Assembly: GCF_008039615.1 (NCBI RefSeq)
Contig: NZ_VDUZ01000008.1
Coordinates: 124,001-188,000 of the forward strand
Length of the DNA stretch: 64,000 bases
Source: Vineibacter terrae
GTDB taxonomy: Bacteria > Pseudomonadota > Alphaproteobacteria > Reyranellales > Reyranellaceae
Direction: 5' to 3'
Part shown: positions 19,282 to 28,551 of the stretch, one piece after another
Layout: the number at the start of each line of letters is the position of its first letter
How positions within the stretch are numbered: position 1 is the first letter of the stretch
Notes under the pieces: model-generated
What the model was told of the DNA's origin: nothing
Databases searched by the model: none
What the model saw: the letters and a program-made list of their open reading frames with translations, nothing else
Program-made: the position numbers and the translations under genes

Positions 19282-19446
19282 GGCGGTTCCATCCCGGGTA
19301 CGGTGATCAAATGTGACGATACTGTGCCACTCCCACAGCGGCGCCGACAATGGCGGGCGTGGCAGGGTGGCGCTGGCCTATGTGCATAGCTATATAAAGG
19401 CCGCGGCTGCGGGCCGCCGACCATGACGCCAGGGAGACTCGCGCTA

Positions 19447-19776
19447 ATGTCCACGACCTTCGACGACCGCAAGAAGTCCTTCGAGACCAAGTTCCAGAAG
19501 GACCAGGAGCTGCAGTTCAAGGTCAACAACCGGCGCAACAGGCTGCTGGGGCTGTGGGCGGCTGCCGAGATGGGCAAATCGGGCGAGGCTGCGGACGCCT
19601 ACGCCAAGGACGTCGTGATGGCCGACTTCGACAAGCCCGGCGACGAGGACGTGCTGACCAAGGTCCTGACCGACCTCACCGCCGCCGGCAAGGCGATCGA
19701 TGCCGCCGCCGTGCGCAAGCACATGACAAGACTGCTCGACCTGGCCAAGGAGCAGGTGATGCAGGAGGCGAAGTAG
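19447..19776 (+). CDS. DUF1476 protein, F1-ATPase inhibitor (zeta subunit) family
   Basis: A 109-residue, charged, helical protein of the DUF1476 family, known in Paracoccus as the zeta subunit that inhibits ATP hydrolysis by the F1Fo-ATP synthase. The N-terminal inhibitory region (TTFDDRKKSFETKFQKDQEL) is well preserved. The family is essentially restricted to Alphaproteobacteria, so it is a good taxonomic marker. ATG 19447 is the homology start. A CTATGTGCATAG inverted repeat (19378-19389) and a TATATAA box just upstream may belong to its promoter. Confidence 0.92.
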   Translation: MSTTFDDRKKSFETKFQKDQELQFKVNNRRNRLLGLWAAAEMGKSGEAADAYAKDVVMADFDKPGDEDVLTKVLTDLTAAGKAIDAAAVRKHMTRLLDLAKEQVMQEAK

Positions 19777-19799
19777 CCTCCGCCGTCAAGCCGTCACGG

Positions 19800-19822
19800 C
19801 AGGAAGGTCTATCGCCTTCCTG
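19800..19822. terminator. Hairpin between convergent DUF1476 and purB genes
   Basis: CAGGAAGG-TCTATCG-CCTTCCTG forms an 8-bp stem with a 7-base loop, placed between two convergent genes. There is no long T-run, so terminator function is likely but not certain. Confidence 0.5.
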
Positions 19823-19873
19823 TCATTCTCGGGCGTAGCGTCGTGCGTGCCTCTTGCCCGACGCTGCGAGGAG

Positions 19874-21199
<1,326 letters not shown>

Positions 21200-21290
21200 C
21201 TCGGCCTCGTTCTTGACGGCGCCTTTTACAGCCCTTCGCCCGGCGCCGCCATGGTAAGAATCGTGCGTCCGCCCGTATCAAAGAGTGCTC

Positions 21291-22100
21291 ATGTCCGATC
21301 AGCGCCTGCTGCCGCTATCCGCCTTTTCTGCGTCCGCGCGACGCCTGGTGCGCGGCATCTTCACCGACATCGACGAAACCCTCACCACCGATGGCAGCCT
21401 GACCGGCGAGGCCTATGCCGCGCTGGCCGCCCTCAAAGGCGCCGGCCTGCTGGTCGTGCCGGTCACCGGCCGGCCGGCTGGCTGGTGCGACCACATCGCC
21501 CGCATGTGGCCGGTCGACGCGGTCGTGGGCGAGAACGGCGCCTTCTGGATGTGGCTCGACCGCCAGGCCGGAAAGCTGCGCACCCGCTTCGTGCAGCCCG
21601 ATGCCGAGCGCGAGGAGGGGCGCCGCCGGCTGCAGGCGGTCCGCGCCGCCGTGCTGCGCGACGTGCCAGGGGCCGGCATCGCCTCCGATCAGCCCTATCG
21701 GCTAGCCGACCTCGCGATCGATTTCTGCGAGGACGTGCCGCCGCTGCCGCGCGCCGCGGTCGACCGGATCGTGGCGATCTTCGAAGCCCATGGCGCCCAG
21801 GCCAAGGTCAGCTCGATCCATGTCAACGGCTGGTTCGGCGACTACGACAAGCTCACGACCACCCGCCAGATGATGCGCGAGCTGTTCGGGGTCGATCTCG
21901 ACGCCGAACGGGAGCACTACGTGTTTTCGGGTGACTCGCCCAACGATGCCCCGATGTTCGGCTATTTCCCCGACGCCGTCGGCGTCGCCAATGTGCGCGA
22001 CTTCGCCGACCGGATGGCGCACCTGCCGCGCTGGATCACCACCGCGCGGTCGGGCGCCGGCTTCGCCGAGCTGGCGCAGGCGCTGCTGGCGGCGCGATAG
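21291..22100 (+). CDS. HAD-superfamily phosphatase, Cof/MPGP-like
   Basis: A 269-residue HAD hydrolase of the IIB cap type. Motif I is FTDIDETLTTDG (nucleophile Asp), motif II VPVTGRPAGW, motif III lysine lies in GDYDKLTTTRQM, and motif IV is FSGDSPNDAPMFGYF. The nearest known relatives are sugar-phosphate phosphatases such as mannosyl-3-phosphoglycerate phosphatase, but the substrate is not determined. ATG 21291 is preferred to the GTG six bases upstream. Confidence 0.85.
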   Translation: MSDQRLLPLSAFSASARRLVRGIFTDIDETLTTDGSLTGEAYAALAALKGAGLLVVPVTGRPAGWCDHIARMWPVDAVVGENGAFWMWLDRQAGKLRTRFVQPDAEREEGRRRLQAVRAAVLRDVPGAGIASDQPYRLADLAIDFCEDVPPLPRAAVDRIVAIFEAHGAQAKVSSIHVNGWFGDYDKLTTTRQMMRELFGVDLDAEREHYVFSGDSPNDAPMFGYFPDAVGVANVRDFADRMAHLPRWITTARSGAGFAELAQALLAAR

Positions 22101-22132
22101 GAGCTCGGGATGGATCCTTGAGGCGCCTTTGA

Positions 22133-23179
22133 TCAGTGCACATGGCGATGATGTGCATCCGGCACATGCGGGTGCGCGTGACGCAGCCGGACATGAACAT
22201 GGCGATGGCTATGAGGCTCGCTCGGCGGGTCAGCGGCATCGTGCGCGTGGCGGTGGTGGTCGTCGTGCATGTGGCGGTGGGTGTGCTCGATCACCTCGTG
22301 CTCATGCTCGTGCGTATGACGTTCCGTGAGGTGCAGCCAGACGCCGGCACCCATCAGCACGCCGGCGGCCAGGAGCTGCAGCGACAGCGGCTCATGCAGC
22401 AGCGGAATGGCGACGGCGGTGCCCAAGAAGGGCGCGGTCGAGAAATAGGCGCCGGTTCTTGCCGTGCCCAGATGCCTGAGCGCGACAACGAACAGCACCA
22501 GGCTGACGCCGTATCCGAGAAAACCGACCACCAGGGCGGCGATGACGGAATGGGTCGCCGGTAGCGTAGCGCCGTTGGCAAACGCCAGCCCCAGGCTGAC
22601 GGGACCAGCGACGAGGCCCTTGATCATCGCGATCTGCAGCGGGTCGGCCAGCGCAACCTTGCGCGTCAGGTTGTTGTCGATGCCCCAGGCGACGCACGCA
22701 CCCACGATCAGCAGCGGACCCAGAATGCCGGCGAAGCCCGGTTCATCCTGCCAGGCCAGCACCATGGCACCGGCCACGATCAGGGCCATGCCGAGAGCAA
22801 TGCGCCGATCGAAGTTCTCGCGGAAGGCGAACCAGGCGATCAGCGCCGTGGCGACTCCTTCCATGGTCAGCAGCAGTGACGCCGTCGTGCCTTCGGTTTT
22901 CGTCAATCCGATCAGCAGCAGGATCGGCCCGGCAACACCACCAGACAGGATTGCGCCCGCAAGCCAAGGAATATCGCGGCGCGCCAGCGGTGCTTCCGAT
23001 GCCGGCCGCCATCGTCCCAGCGCCGTATGCAGTACGCTCAGGCCGACACCCGAGCCGAGATAGAACAGGCCCGCCAGCAGCCAGGGATCCACCACGCCGA
23101 CGAGTGCTTTCGCCATCGGCGTCGACATGCCGAATAAGGCGGCCGCGGCGAGGGCGTAGGCGACGGCCGTAATATTCAT
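22133..23179 (-). CDS. DMT/EamA-family exporter with histidine-rich C-terminal tail
   Basis: A 348-residue membrane protein: ten predicted helices in two EamA repeats (residues ~1-280), then a ~64-residue tail with 23 histidines (for example THRHMHDDHHRHAH), which should bind Ni, Co, Zn or Cu in the cytoplasm. Ordinary DMT carriers lack this tail. The divergent neighbour is a NicO-type nickel/cobalt transporter, and an inverted repeat lies between them, so a metal-linked role is likely. Start ATG 23179. Confidence 0.85.
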   Translation of the reverse strand: MNITAVAYALAAAALFGMSTPMAKALVGVVDPWLLAGLFYLGSGVGLSVLHTALGRWRPASEAPLARRDIPWLAGAILSGGVAGPILLLIGLTKTEGTTASLLLTMEGVATALIAWFAFRENFDRRIALGMALIVAGAMVLAWQDEPGFAGILGPLLIVGACVAWGIDNNLTRKVALADPLQIAMIKGLVAGPVSLGLAFANGATLPATHSVIAALVVGFLGYGVSLVLFVVALRHLGTARTGAYFSTAPFLGTAVAIPLLHEPLSLQLLAAGVLMGAGVWLHLTERHTHEHEHEVIEHTHRHMHDDHHRHAHDAADPPSEPHSHRHVHVRLRHAHPHVPDAHHRHVH

Positions 23180-23209
23180 GTGGCGGATCCTCGGAAGCAA
23201 AGCGCGGCT

Positions 23210-23230
23210 CTGTCACTTTAACCGTGACAG
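23210..23230. promoter_or_regulatory. Inverted repeat in the divergent transporter promoter region
   Basis: CTGTCAC-(7 bases)-GTGACAG is a perfect 7-base inverted repeat placed between the DMT-family and NicO-family genes. A related GTGACAC half-site lies near 23283. It suits a shared operator for both genes; the regulator is not encoded nearby. Confidence 0.55.
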
Positions 23231-23327
23231 TTTAGACGATGCCGGTTCAGCGCGCTTGTCGTTATCTTATGGCTTCGCGCCCAGTGACACTGACTGACGA
23301 ATTTCTCAAAGGAGAGTGATTCCGGCC

Positions 23328-24077
23328 GTGGAGACAATCCCCGAGATGATCTTCAGCCTTCAACGCGCTCTGCAGCAGCAGCTCGGTGTGCAGGGCACCC
23401 AAATGTTCGACTCTGTCCCGCAATTCCTCGGTACGGCGGGCCTGGCGATCGCTCTGGGGTGCGTCCACGCCTTTACGCCCGGCCACGGCAAGTCGGTTGT
23501 GTTCTCCCATTTCATCGGCAGGGATGCACATCCCGCCGCGGGCCTTGGCGTGGGGACTGTAGCCGCCACGGCGCACGGCGTCTTCGCTGTGCTGCTGGTC
23601 AGTCTGCTGGGCGGTGCTGTCAGCCGCTTCGGCCGCCCGGTGGGGGCCGCCGCCGGCGTGGAGGTCTTCAGTGGTGTGATCGTCGCTGCCATCGGTGTCT
23701 GGTACCTGGCAAAGGCGATCACCGGCGGCGCAGATCATGCCCATGACCGGCGCGACGGGCGGCCACGGCCGCTGCTTGGCGTTGCCGTCGGCATGTTGCC
23801 GTGCCCACTGACGATGATCGTGTTTGCGTACGCTCTGGGCAGTCAGGCCCTCGCCGCCGGCCTTGTCCAGGCGGGTTTCGTCAGCGTGGGCGCGGCGATG
23901 ACCATCGCGCTCATCGGCACGATTGCCATAGCATCGCGCCGCCTCGGGCTGAAACTGCTCGATCCATCGCGACGATCTGTGCGGATCGTGATGCAGGTCA
24001 TCGAGATCGGCAGTTCAGCGATCGTGCTTCTGCTCGGCGTGCTCATGCTGGCCGCCGCGTTTCCGCGCGTAGCCTGA
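23328..24077 (+). CDS. NicO/RcnA-family nickel/cobalt transporter
   Basis: A 249-residue membrane protein with about six helices. The family signature CVHAFTPGHGKSVVFSHF is in the first conserved helix, and a second conserved element is VGMLPCPLTMIVFAYAL. The loop ADHAHDRRDGR carries histidines, as in RcnA-type exporters. Start choice is uncertain: GGAG at 23311-23314 favours GTG 23328 (13-base spacer), with GTG 23316 and ATG 23346 as alternatives. Uptake or efflux of Ni/Co cannot be decided from sequence. Confidence 0.82.
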   Translation: METIPEMIFSLQRALQQQLGVQGTQMFDSVPQFLGTAGLAIALGCVHAFTPGHGKSVVFSHFIGRDAHPAAGLGVGTVAATAHGVFAVLLVSLLGGAVSRFGRPVGAAAGVEVFSGVIVAAIGVWYLAKAITGGADHAHDRRDGRPRPLLGVAVGMLPCPLTMIVFAYALGSQALAAGLVQAGFVSVGAAMTIALIGTIAIASRRLGLKLLDPSRRSVRIVMQVIEIGSSAIVLLLGVLMLAAAFPRVA

Positions 24078-24126
24078 GTATCTATAAGCATGGGCTCCAG
24101 CAGTTCCCGAGGGAACTGACGTCTGC

Positions 24127-24228
24127 CTACTGCGGCAACATTGGCTTCGGATCAGGCGCGATGAGCAGATCCTCGGGGGTGAATGCCAGCTTCAAGGTAT
24201 TGCCGTTGATGACGTATGCGTCGTGCAT
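24127..24228 (-). CDS. Very small open frame (33 residues)
   Basis: ATG 24228 follows a good AAAGGA ribosome binding site by 5 bases. The frame encodes a polar 33-residue peptide beginning MHDAYVINGNTLKLAF. The first half looks like an ordinary folded-protein segment, so it could be the remnant of a larger gene. Function unknown. It follows the lectin-fold gene in the same direction. Confidence 0.35.
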   Translation of the reverse strand: MHDAYVINGNTLKLAFTPEDLLIAPDPKPMLPQ

Positions 24229-24352
24229 GTTTCCTTTTTCGCCATCGGGCAATCGCAATCGTCGCGGTGGACCGGATCCTGGCGGATCCATGCATCGAGT
24301 TGACCCAGGCCGGCGTGACCCTCGGCAAGGTAGCTCCGTTCGGTCGCACCTG

Positions 24353-25003
24353 TCACGGCAGCACCGTTACCGTCATCGCGCCGAACTGGGTGAGGCTGTC
24401 GGCCTTGGTCCACACGGCCACCTTGCCGGCGGCCGTGATGCGGGCATCTCGGGCAGCAAACAGCGGCTGGCCGTTGAAGAACACCTCGAACGCATCGCCG
24501 ACGACGCGCAGGCGCAACGTGTGCCACTGGCCCGATGCGACCTTGACGCCATCCTTGCCCGAGAACTGCCGGCGCACGCCCTTGAGCACGTGATACAGCC
24601 TGACATTGTCCTCCAGCGCGTTGGCGCGCACGACATAGTAGGTGTCGGCATCACGCAGGCGCACCGCGATGCCGCCCGCCCGGTCGTTCTTGCCGTCGAC
24701 CGGCTTGAAGTTCAGCGTCACGTCGACATTTGCCGCTGATAGTGGTTCATGGATGCAGAGCGGATAACGCTCGTCAGTACGGTCGCGTGTTGTCTCGGCA
24801 ACGGCGCGATCGCCGGGTGCGCCCGGCGCTGCCACGACCTCCCAGCGCACGGGCTTGCCGCTGCCGGTCAACGCCGGCGTGCAGGTCGGCGTGCCGGTCG
24901 AGGAGACCAGCTCGACGGGAATCGGGTGCTGCGCGTGCGTCTGTGTCGTGGCATGCGTACTCAGCATGGCAGCTGCGGCGAGAGCGATTCGATAGGTGGA
25001 CAT
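24353..25003 (-). CDS. Secreted lectin-fold (DUF1080/LamG-like) protein
   Basis: A 216-residue protein with a signal peptide (1-25, ending THAQ) and one concanavalin-like beta-sandwich. The segment DADTYYVVRANALEDNVRLY and the later GQWHTLRLRVVGDAFEVFFN are typical of DUF1080/3-keto-disaccharide hydrolase-like and related lectin-fold domains. It may bind or cleave a saccharide, but catalytic residues are not evident. The beta-propeller gene ends 7 bases upstream, so the two are probably co-transcribed. Start ATG 25003. Confidence 0.7.
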   Translation of the reverse strand: MSTYRIALAAAAMLSTHATTQTHAQHPIPVELVSSTGTPTCTPALTGSGKPVRWEVVAAPGAPGDRAVAETTRDRTDERYPLCIHEPLSAANVDVTLNFKPVDGKNDRAGGIAVRLRDADTYYVVRANALEDNVRLYHVLKGVRRQFSGKDGVKVASGQWHTLRLRVVGDAFEVFFNGQPLFAARDARITAAGKVAVWTKADSLTQFGAMTVTVLP

Positions 25004-25010
25004 CTCAGCC

Positions 25011-26018
25011 TCACGGTGCGGGTCGAAACACCAGGATGGATGCGTCCGATCCGAGCAGGCCGGCACGGACGGCGACGAACAGGCGGTCCAGCTCGGGAAC
25101 GAAAAGAGAGGTGCGTGCCCCCGAGGACGTCTTGATGCGATCGGCTGCCTGATAGCCGGCTGCAGAGCCCTGGAACACATCGACCGCACCCTCGCCGCAA
25201 CTGACATAGATCCGGCGACGCTTGGCGTCGAAAAAGACGTCATCCGAGTCAGCACAAGTGGGGAGGCTGGAGACGACCCCTCCGGTCCCGGTATCGAGCA
25301 GGATCAGCCGTGCGGGATTTCTGAACACCGTTGCGAGTCTCGCCGCATCGCCGTCGATCGCCATGGGAAAATTGGCGCGCGCAGCCGGCACCTTCCAGGT
25401 CGCGATTTGCTTGCGGGCCTCCAGATCGACAACGGCGATCTGCCGAGCGTCCGGGACGTTCACAAGCACCCTCTGCGTTCGCGGATCAATCTGGAAACCT
25501 TCCGGATGCGCTTCAAGGCTGATCGTGCCGACGAGGGAGCGGCTGGTCGAGTCGAGAATGGCCAGGCCGCCCCTGCCGTATCCGACGATGAGATGACCGC
25601 GACGCGGTTCGACACGTATGTTGTCGGCGTCGTCACCCAGCGCGACGGTTCCGACCGCGGAGAAATCATCGGCGCGGAAAAGCCGGACCGATCCGTCGCC
25701 GGCATTGGCGACGGCAAGGACGTCCCCCTGCTTCGTGTACGCGACACCCTGCGGCTCCTTGAGGTCGGCGATGCGATGGAGCGCCTGGCCGCTGGCCAGA
25801 TCGATTACGTCGACTGTGTTGTTGCCAAGCTCGGCGACGAACAGACGGCTACGCCCAAGGTCCACCGCCAAGTGGTCGATCCGCCCAGAGACTCCCTTGA
25901 GTGGAATCGTCCGTTCCAGCACCAGGGAGGGATTGGGTTCGGCCACGGTCATGCGACCGAACGATATTGCCAGCAACGCTCCAAATAAAAAGGCCAGTCC
26001 GCCTGATCGGAACACCAT
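25011..26018 (-). CDS. Secreted YncE-like beta-propeller protein
   Basis: A 335-residue protein with an N-terminal hydrophobic signal segment (residues ~5-26) and repeating strands of the YncE/SMP-30 type, for example GRIDHLAVDLGRSRLFVAEL followed by similar blades about 40 residues apart. Such proteins bind ligands or DNA outside the cytoplasm. GGAGG with a 5-base spacer supports ATG 26018. A second, related propeller gene lies at 28552-29487. Confidence 0.8.
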   Translation of the reverse strand: MVFRSGGLAFLFGALLAISFGRMTVAEPNPSLVLERTIPLKGVSGRIDHLAVDLGRSRLFVAELGNNTVDVIDLASGQALHRIADLKEPQGVAYTKQGDVLAVANAGDGSVRLFRADDFSAVGTVALGDDADNIRVEPRRGHLIVGYGRGGLAILDSTSRSLVGTISLEAHPEGFQIDPRTQRVLVNVPDARQIAVVDLEARKQIATWKVPAARANFPMAIDGDAARLATVFRNPARLILLDTGTGGVVSSLPTCADSDDVFFDAKRRRIYVSCGEGAVDVFQGSAAGYQAADRIKTSSGARTSLFVPELDRLFVAVRAGLLGSDASILVFRPAP

Positions 26019-26115
26019 TGCGACCTCCATCGAGGACGATAGCCGTGCTCACGCATCGGTGGTCACGGACAATCAGCTCGGGAACAGGCACGGCGCCTCC
26101 CCTGACTCCGACCGT

Positions 26116-26409
26116 TCATTGTTTCGGGCGCAGTTCCTTGATCCTGCCGCCGGAGTCGACGATGACGGCCACCTCCTTTCCGTCCTTGACCGCCGTTGCC
26201 GTGATGCCTTCCGGACCAGACTTGATGTCCTTGATCTGGCTGTACCCGGCCGCTTCCAGCTTCGAGCGAGCAGCCTTCTCCGACGGTGTCATCTCCGCCT
26301 GCGCCAGGACCACGCCTGTGCCCGGATCCCGGAGAATCGGCTGTGCGTTCACCCCGGTGGCGGCCGTTGTGACAAGAACGACACTTGCAATCGCGATCAG
26401 CAATCTCAT
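26116..26409 (-). CDS. Small secreted PepSY-like protein
   Basis: A 97-residue protein: signal peptide at 1-23 (ending VNA), then a short domain (KLEAAGYSQIKDIKSGPEG with a following strand pair TATAVKDGKEVAVIVD) of PepSY type. PepSY domains are thought to act as inhibitors or binding modules outside the cell. GGAGG lies 8 bases before ATG 26409. It sits between LppY and a beta-propeller gene, all on the same strand. Confidence 0.7.
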   Translation of the reverse strand: MRLLIAIASVVLVTTAATGVNAQPILRDPGTGVVLAQAEMTPSEKAARSKLEAAGYSQIKDIKSGPEGITATAVKDGKEVAVIVDSGGRIKELRPKQ

Positions 26410-26482
26410 GACGTGACCCTCCGGAAAATCGACGGCGATCCCCATGCCGGCTGCTTGCGGAAAAGGCGTAACCGTGCCGACG

Positions 26483-27373
26483 TCAACCGCTCTTGCCCTT
26501 GGCCATGTCGAGCGCGGCGCGCACGCCACGTGCCAGGGTGATGGCGTCATCATTGGCCCAGAAATGCATAAAGAACAGCCGTGGGTCGTCACGCAACATA
26601 TGGCTGTGCACTGCCGTGACCTCGATGCCATGGTCGCGCAGCGTGCGCAGCACTGGATTGACCTCATCGGCCAGCAGCACGAAATCACCGGTGATCGCGG
26701 CCTTGCCGCCGCCGGTCGGTTGGAAGTTGATGGCGTGCGCCGATCCCATGGCGGGCGGCACTTCCATACCGCCTTCATGAACCGGCTGCGGCCTGGGTAC
26801 GCTGAACTGGTAGACGCCGCCATTCGCGGCGCCCTTCGCCTGCATGATCTTGTCGATCGCGGCCGTGTCAATGTCGAGTGGCGGCGGTGGTGAAGCCGGT
26901 GCAGAGGCTGCGGGCAGGGCGCTGAGGGCGAGCCCCGCGCGTAGTGTCTCGGCAAGACGCACAGGATCGCCATGGCCGCTGACATGCATGTACATGGGCG
27001 ACGGCTCTGCGCGCAGCAGGTGATTGTGGACGGCGCTGATCTCGAAGCCGCCCTCGATGAGGCGCTTCATCACCGGGTTGACCTCGCTCTGAGTGAGGAC
27101 GAGGTCGCCCATCGCCATGACGCCATCGCCCGCCGGCATGAACGCGATCCATCCGCCCAAGGCGAAGGCAGGGCGGATCGCGACGCCATCCACAACCACC
27201 TTGAGATCACCGCGTGGCAAGCCGAAGCGATAGATGCCGGCAGCGGCGGCCGGCAGAGGTCGGCCAAAGGCCGTTGCGACCTTTGACCAGTCGATATCGG
27301 CCGCCCGGGCAGGAAACACATGAAAGCAGCCCGTGATGAAGATGGCTGCTGCGGTGCTGACCATACGAAGCAT
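26483..27373 (-). CDS. LppY/LpqO-family (DUF1259) secreted protein
   Basis: A 296-residue exported protein of the DUF1259 family, formed of two tandem homologous halves: DWSKVATAFGRP...GDLVLTQSEVNPVM and AIDKIMQAKGAANG...GDFVLLADEVNPVL, each with a conserved histidine-containing segment (VHNHLL and VHSHML). A proline-rich linker (about 178-186) joins them. The function of the family is unknown. GGAGA with a 5-base spacer supports ATG 27373 and gives a signal peptide ending ARA. Confidence 0.85.
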   Translation of the reverse strand: MLRMVSTAAAIFITGCFHVFPARAADIDWSKVATAFGRPLPAAAAGIYRFGLPRGDLKVVVDGVAIRPAFALGGWIAFMPAGDGVMAMGDLVLTQSEVNPVMKRLIEGGFEISAVHNHLLRAEPSPMYMHVSGHGDPVRLAETLRAGLALSALPAASAPASPPPPLDIDTAAIDKIMQAKGAANGGVYQFSVPRPQPVHEGGMEVPPAMGSAHAINFQPTGGGKAAITGDFVLLADEVNPVLRTLRDHGIEVTAVHSHMLRDDPRLFFMHFWANDDAITLARGVRAALDMAKGKSG

Positions 27374-27481
27374 GGAAATCTCCATCCCAATCGATGTGGC
27401 TATCACCCGCAACCCGAAGTTCGATCGTTGTGATCTTCCAGCGTTCAAATTGCCTGCGATACGATCCGCATTCCGTTCAGT

Positions 27482-28549
27482 TCAGTTAAGGACCAAACGC
27501 GTGCCGAAACCCTGGGCCAGCGCGCGGCGATAGATCGCGTACGCCGCCGCAACGTCGTGCAGTCCCAGACCGGTACTGTCGAACAGCGTGATCTCGTGAT
27601 TGTCGCATCGTCCCGGCTTGCCACCTCCTACGATCTCGGCCAGCGTCGCATCCACGTCACCACGCGTGACGGTGCCGGCCTCCAGCGCGTGGTGCAGGTC
27701 ACCGATCTTGGCGCACTGCTCCAGCGAATCGACCACGACGCGTGCGGAAGCAAACAGCGTCGGATCGATCTCGCTCTTGTCGTCGTTGTCGGCGCCGATC
27801 GCGGCGACGAAGGTGCCCGGCCGTATCAGGCTGCGCGTGAGGAAGGCCCGGCGGGCGGAAGTGCAGGTGACGACGATGTCGCTGTCGCATACCGGCGCCA
27901 GATCACGACTCGCGCGCACATCCAGCCGCAGCTCGCGGGCCAGTTCAGCGGCCAGAGCGACGGCCGCTTCCGGCCGGGCGTCCCAGACATGCACGCGTTC
28001 GAGCTTGGCGGCGGCGACGACGGCCACGGCCTGGATGCGGCCCTGCACGCCTGCGCCGCAGATCGTGGCGATGCGCGAATCGGGGCGCGCCAAGTGGCGA
28101 GCCGCCAACGCGGTGGCCGCACCTGTGCGATTGATGGTGACCTCGATCGAATCCATCAGCGCCAAAGGCCGGCCATTCCGACCATCGGCGAGATAGATCA
28201 CGCCCTGCACCGTCGGCAGCCGATAGGCGGCTGGATTGCCGGGGAAGTTGCCGTTCAGCTTGATCGCCACGACGGTGCCGCCGTCGTCGACCAGCGCGCC
28301 CGCCTTGGCATGGAACGAGCCATCGGCCACGTGCAGGGCGGACGCCGGTGGTGCGGTCGCGCGACCGGCAGCGGCGGCCCTGAGCGCCCCCTCGACAGCG
28401 TCGACATAGTCGCTGAACGACAGCAGGCGTGCGATCTCAGCCCGAGACAGCACCAGCAGACCATCCTGCGCTGCGATCGCATGTCCACTGGACGCCCCGT
28501 CGCCCAACGGTGCGCTTGCTGGATCGGGACCTGTGGTGAGCGTGACCAT
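27482..28549 (-). CDS. Ornithine cyclodeaminase/mu-crystallin-family protein
   Basis: A 355-residue NAD(P)-binding protein of the OCD/mu-crystallin family. The substrate arginine-lysine region (FHAKAGALVDDGG, VAIKLNGNFPGN) and the Rossmann turn ATICGAGVQGR near residue 163 are present, with TSARRAFLTRSLI and the C-terminal DSTGLGLHDVAAAYAIYR block typical of the family. Relatives include ornithine cyclodeaminase, alanine dehydrogenase and ketimine reductases, so the exact substrate is open. The stop of the upstream propeller gene is 2 bases from its ATG, so they form one operon. Confidence 0.88.
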   Translation of the reverse strand: MVTLTTGPDPASAPLGDGASSGHAIAAQDGLLVLSRAEIARLLSFSDYVDAVEGALRAAAAGRATAPPASALHVADGSFHAKAGALVDDGGTVVAIKLNGNFPGNPAAYRLPTVQGVIYLADGRNGRPLALMDSIEVTINRTGAATALAARHLARPDSRIATICGAGVQGRIQAVAVVAAAKLERVHVWDARPEAAVALAAELARELRLDVRASRDLAPVCDSDIVVTCTSARRAFLTRSLIRPGTFVAAIGADNDDKSEIDPTLFASARVVVDSLEQCAKIGDLHHALEAGTVTRGDVDATLAEIVGGGKPGRCDNHEITLFDSTGLGLHDVAAAYAIYRRALAQGFGTRLVLN

Positions 28550-28551
28550 GG

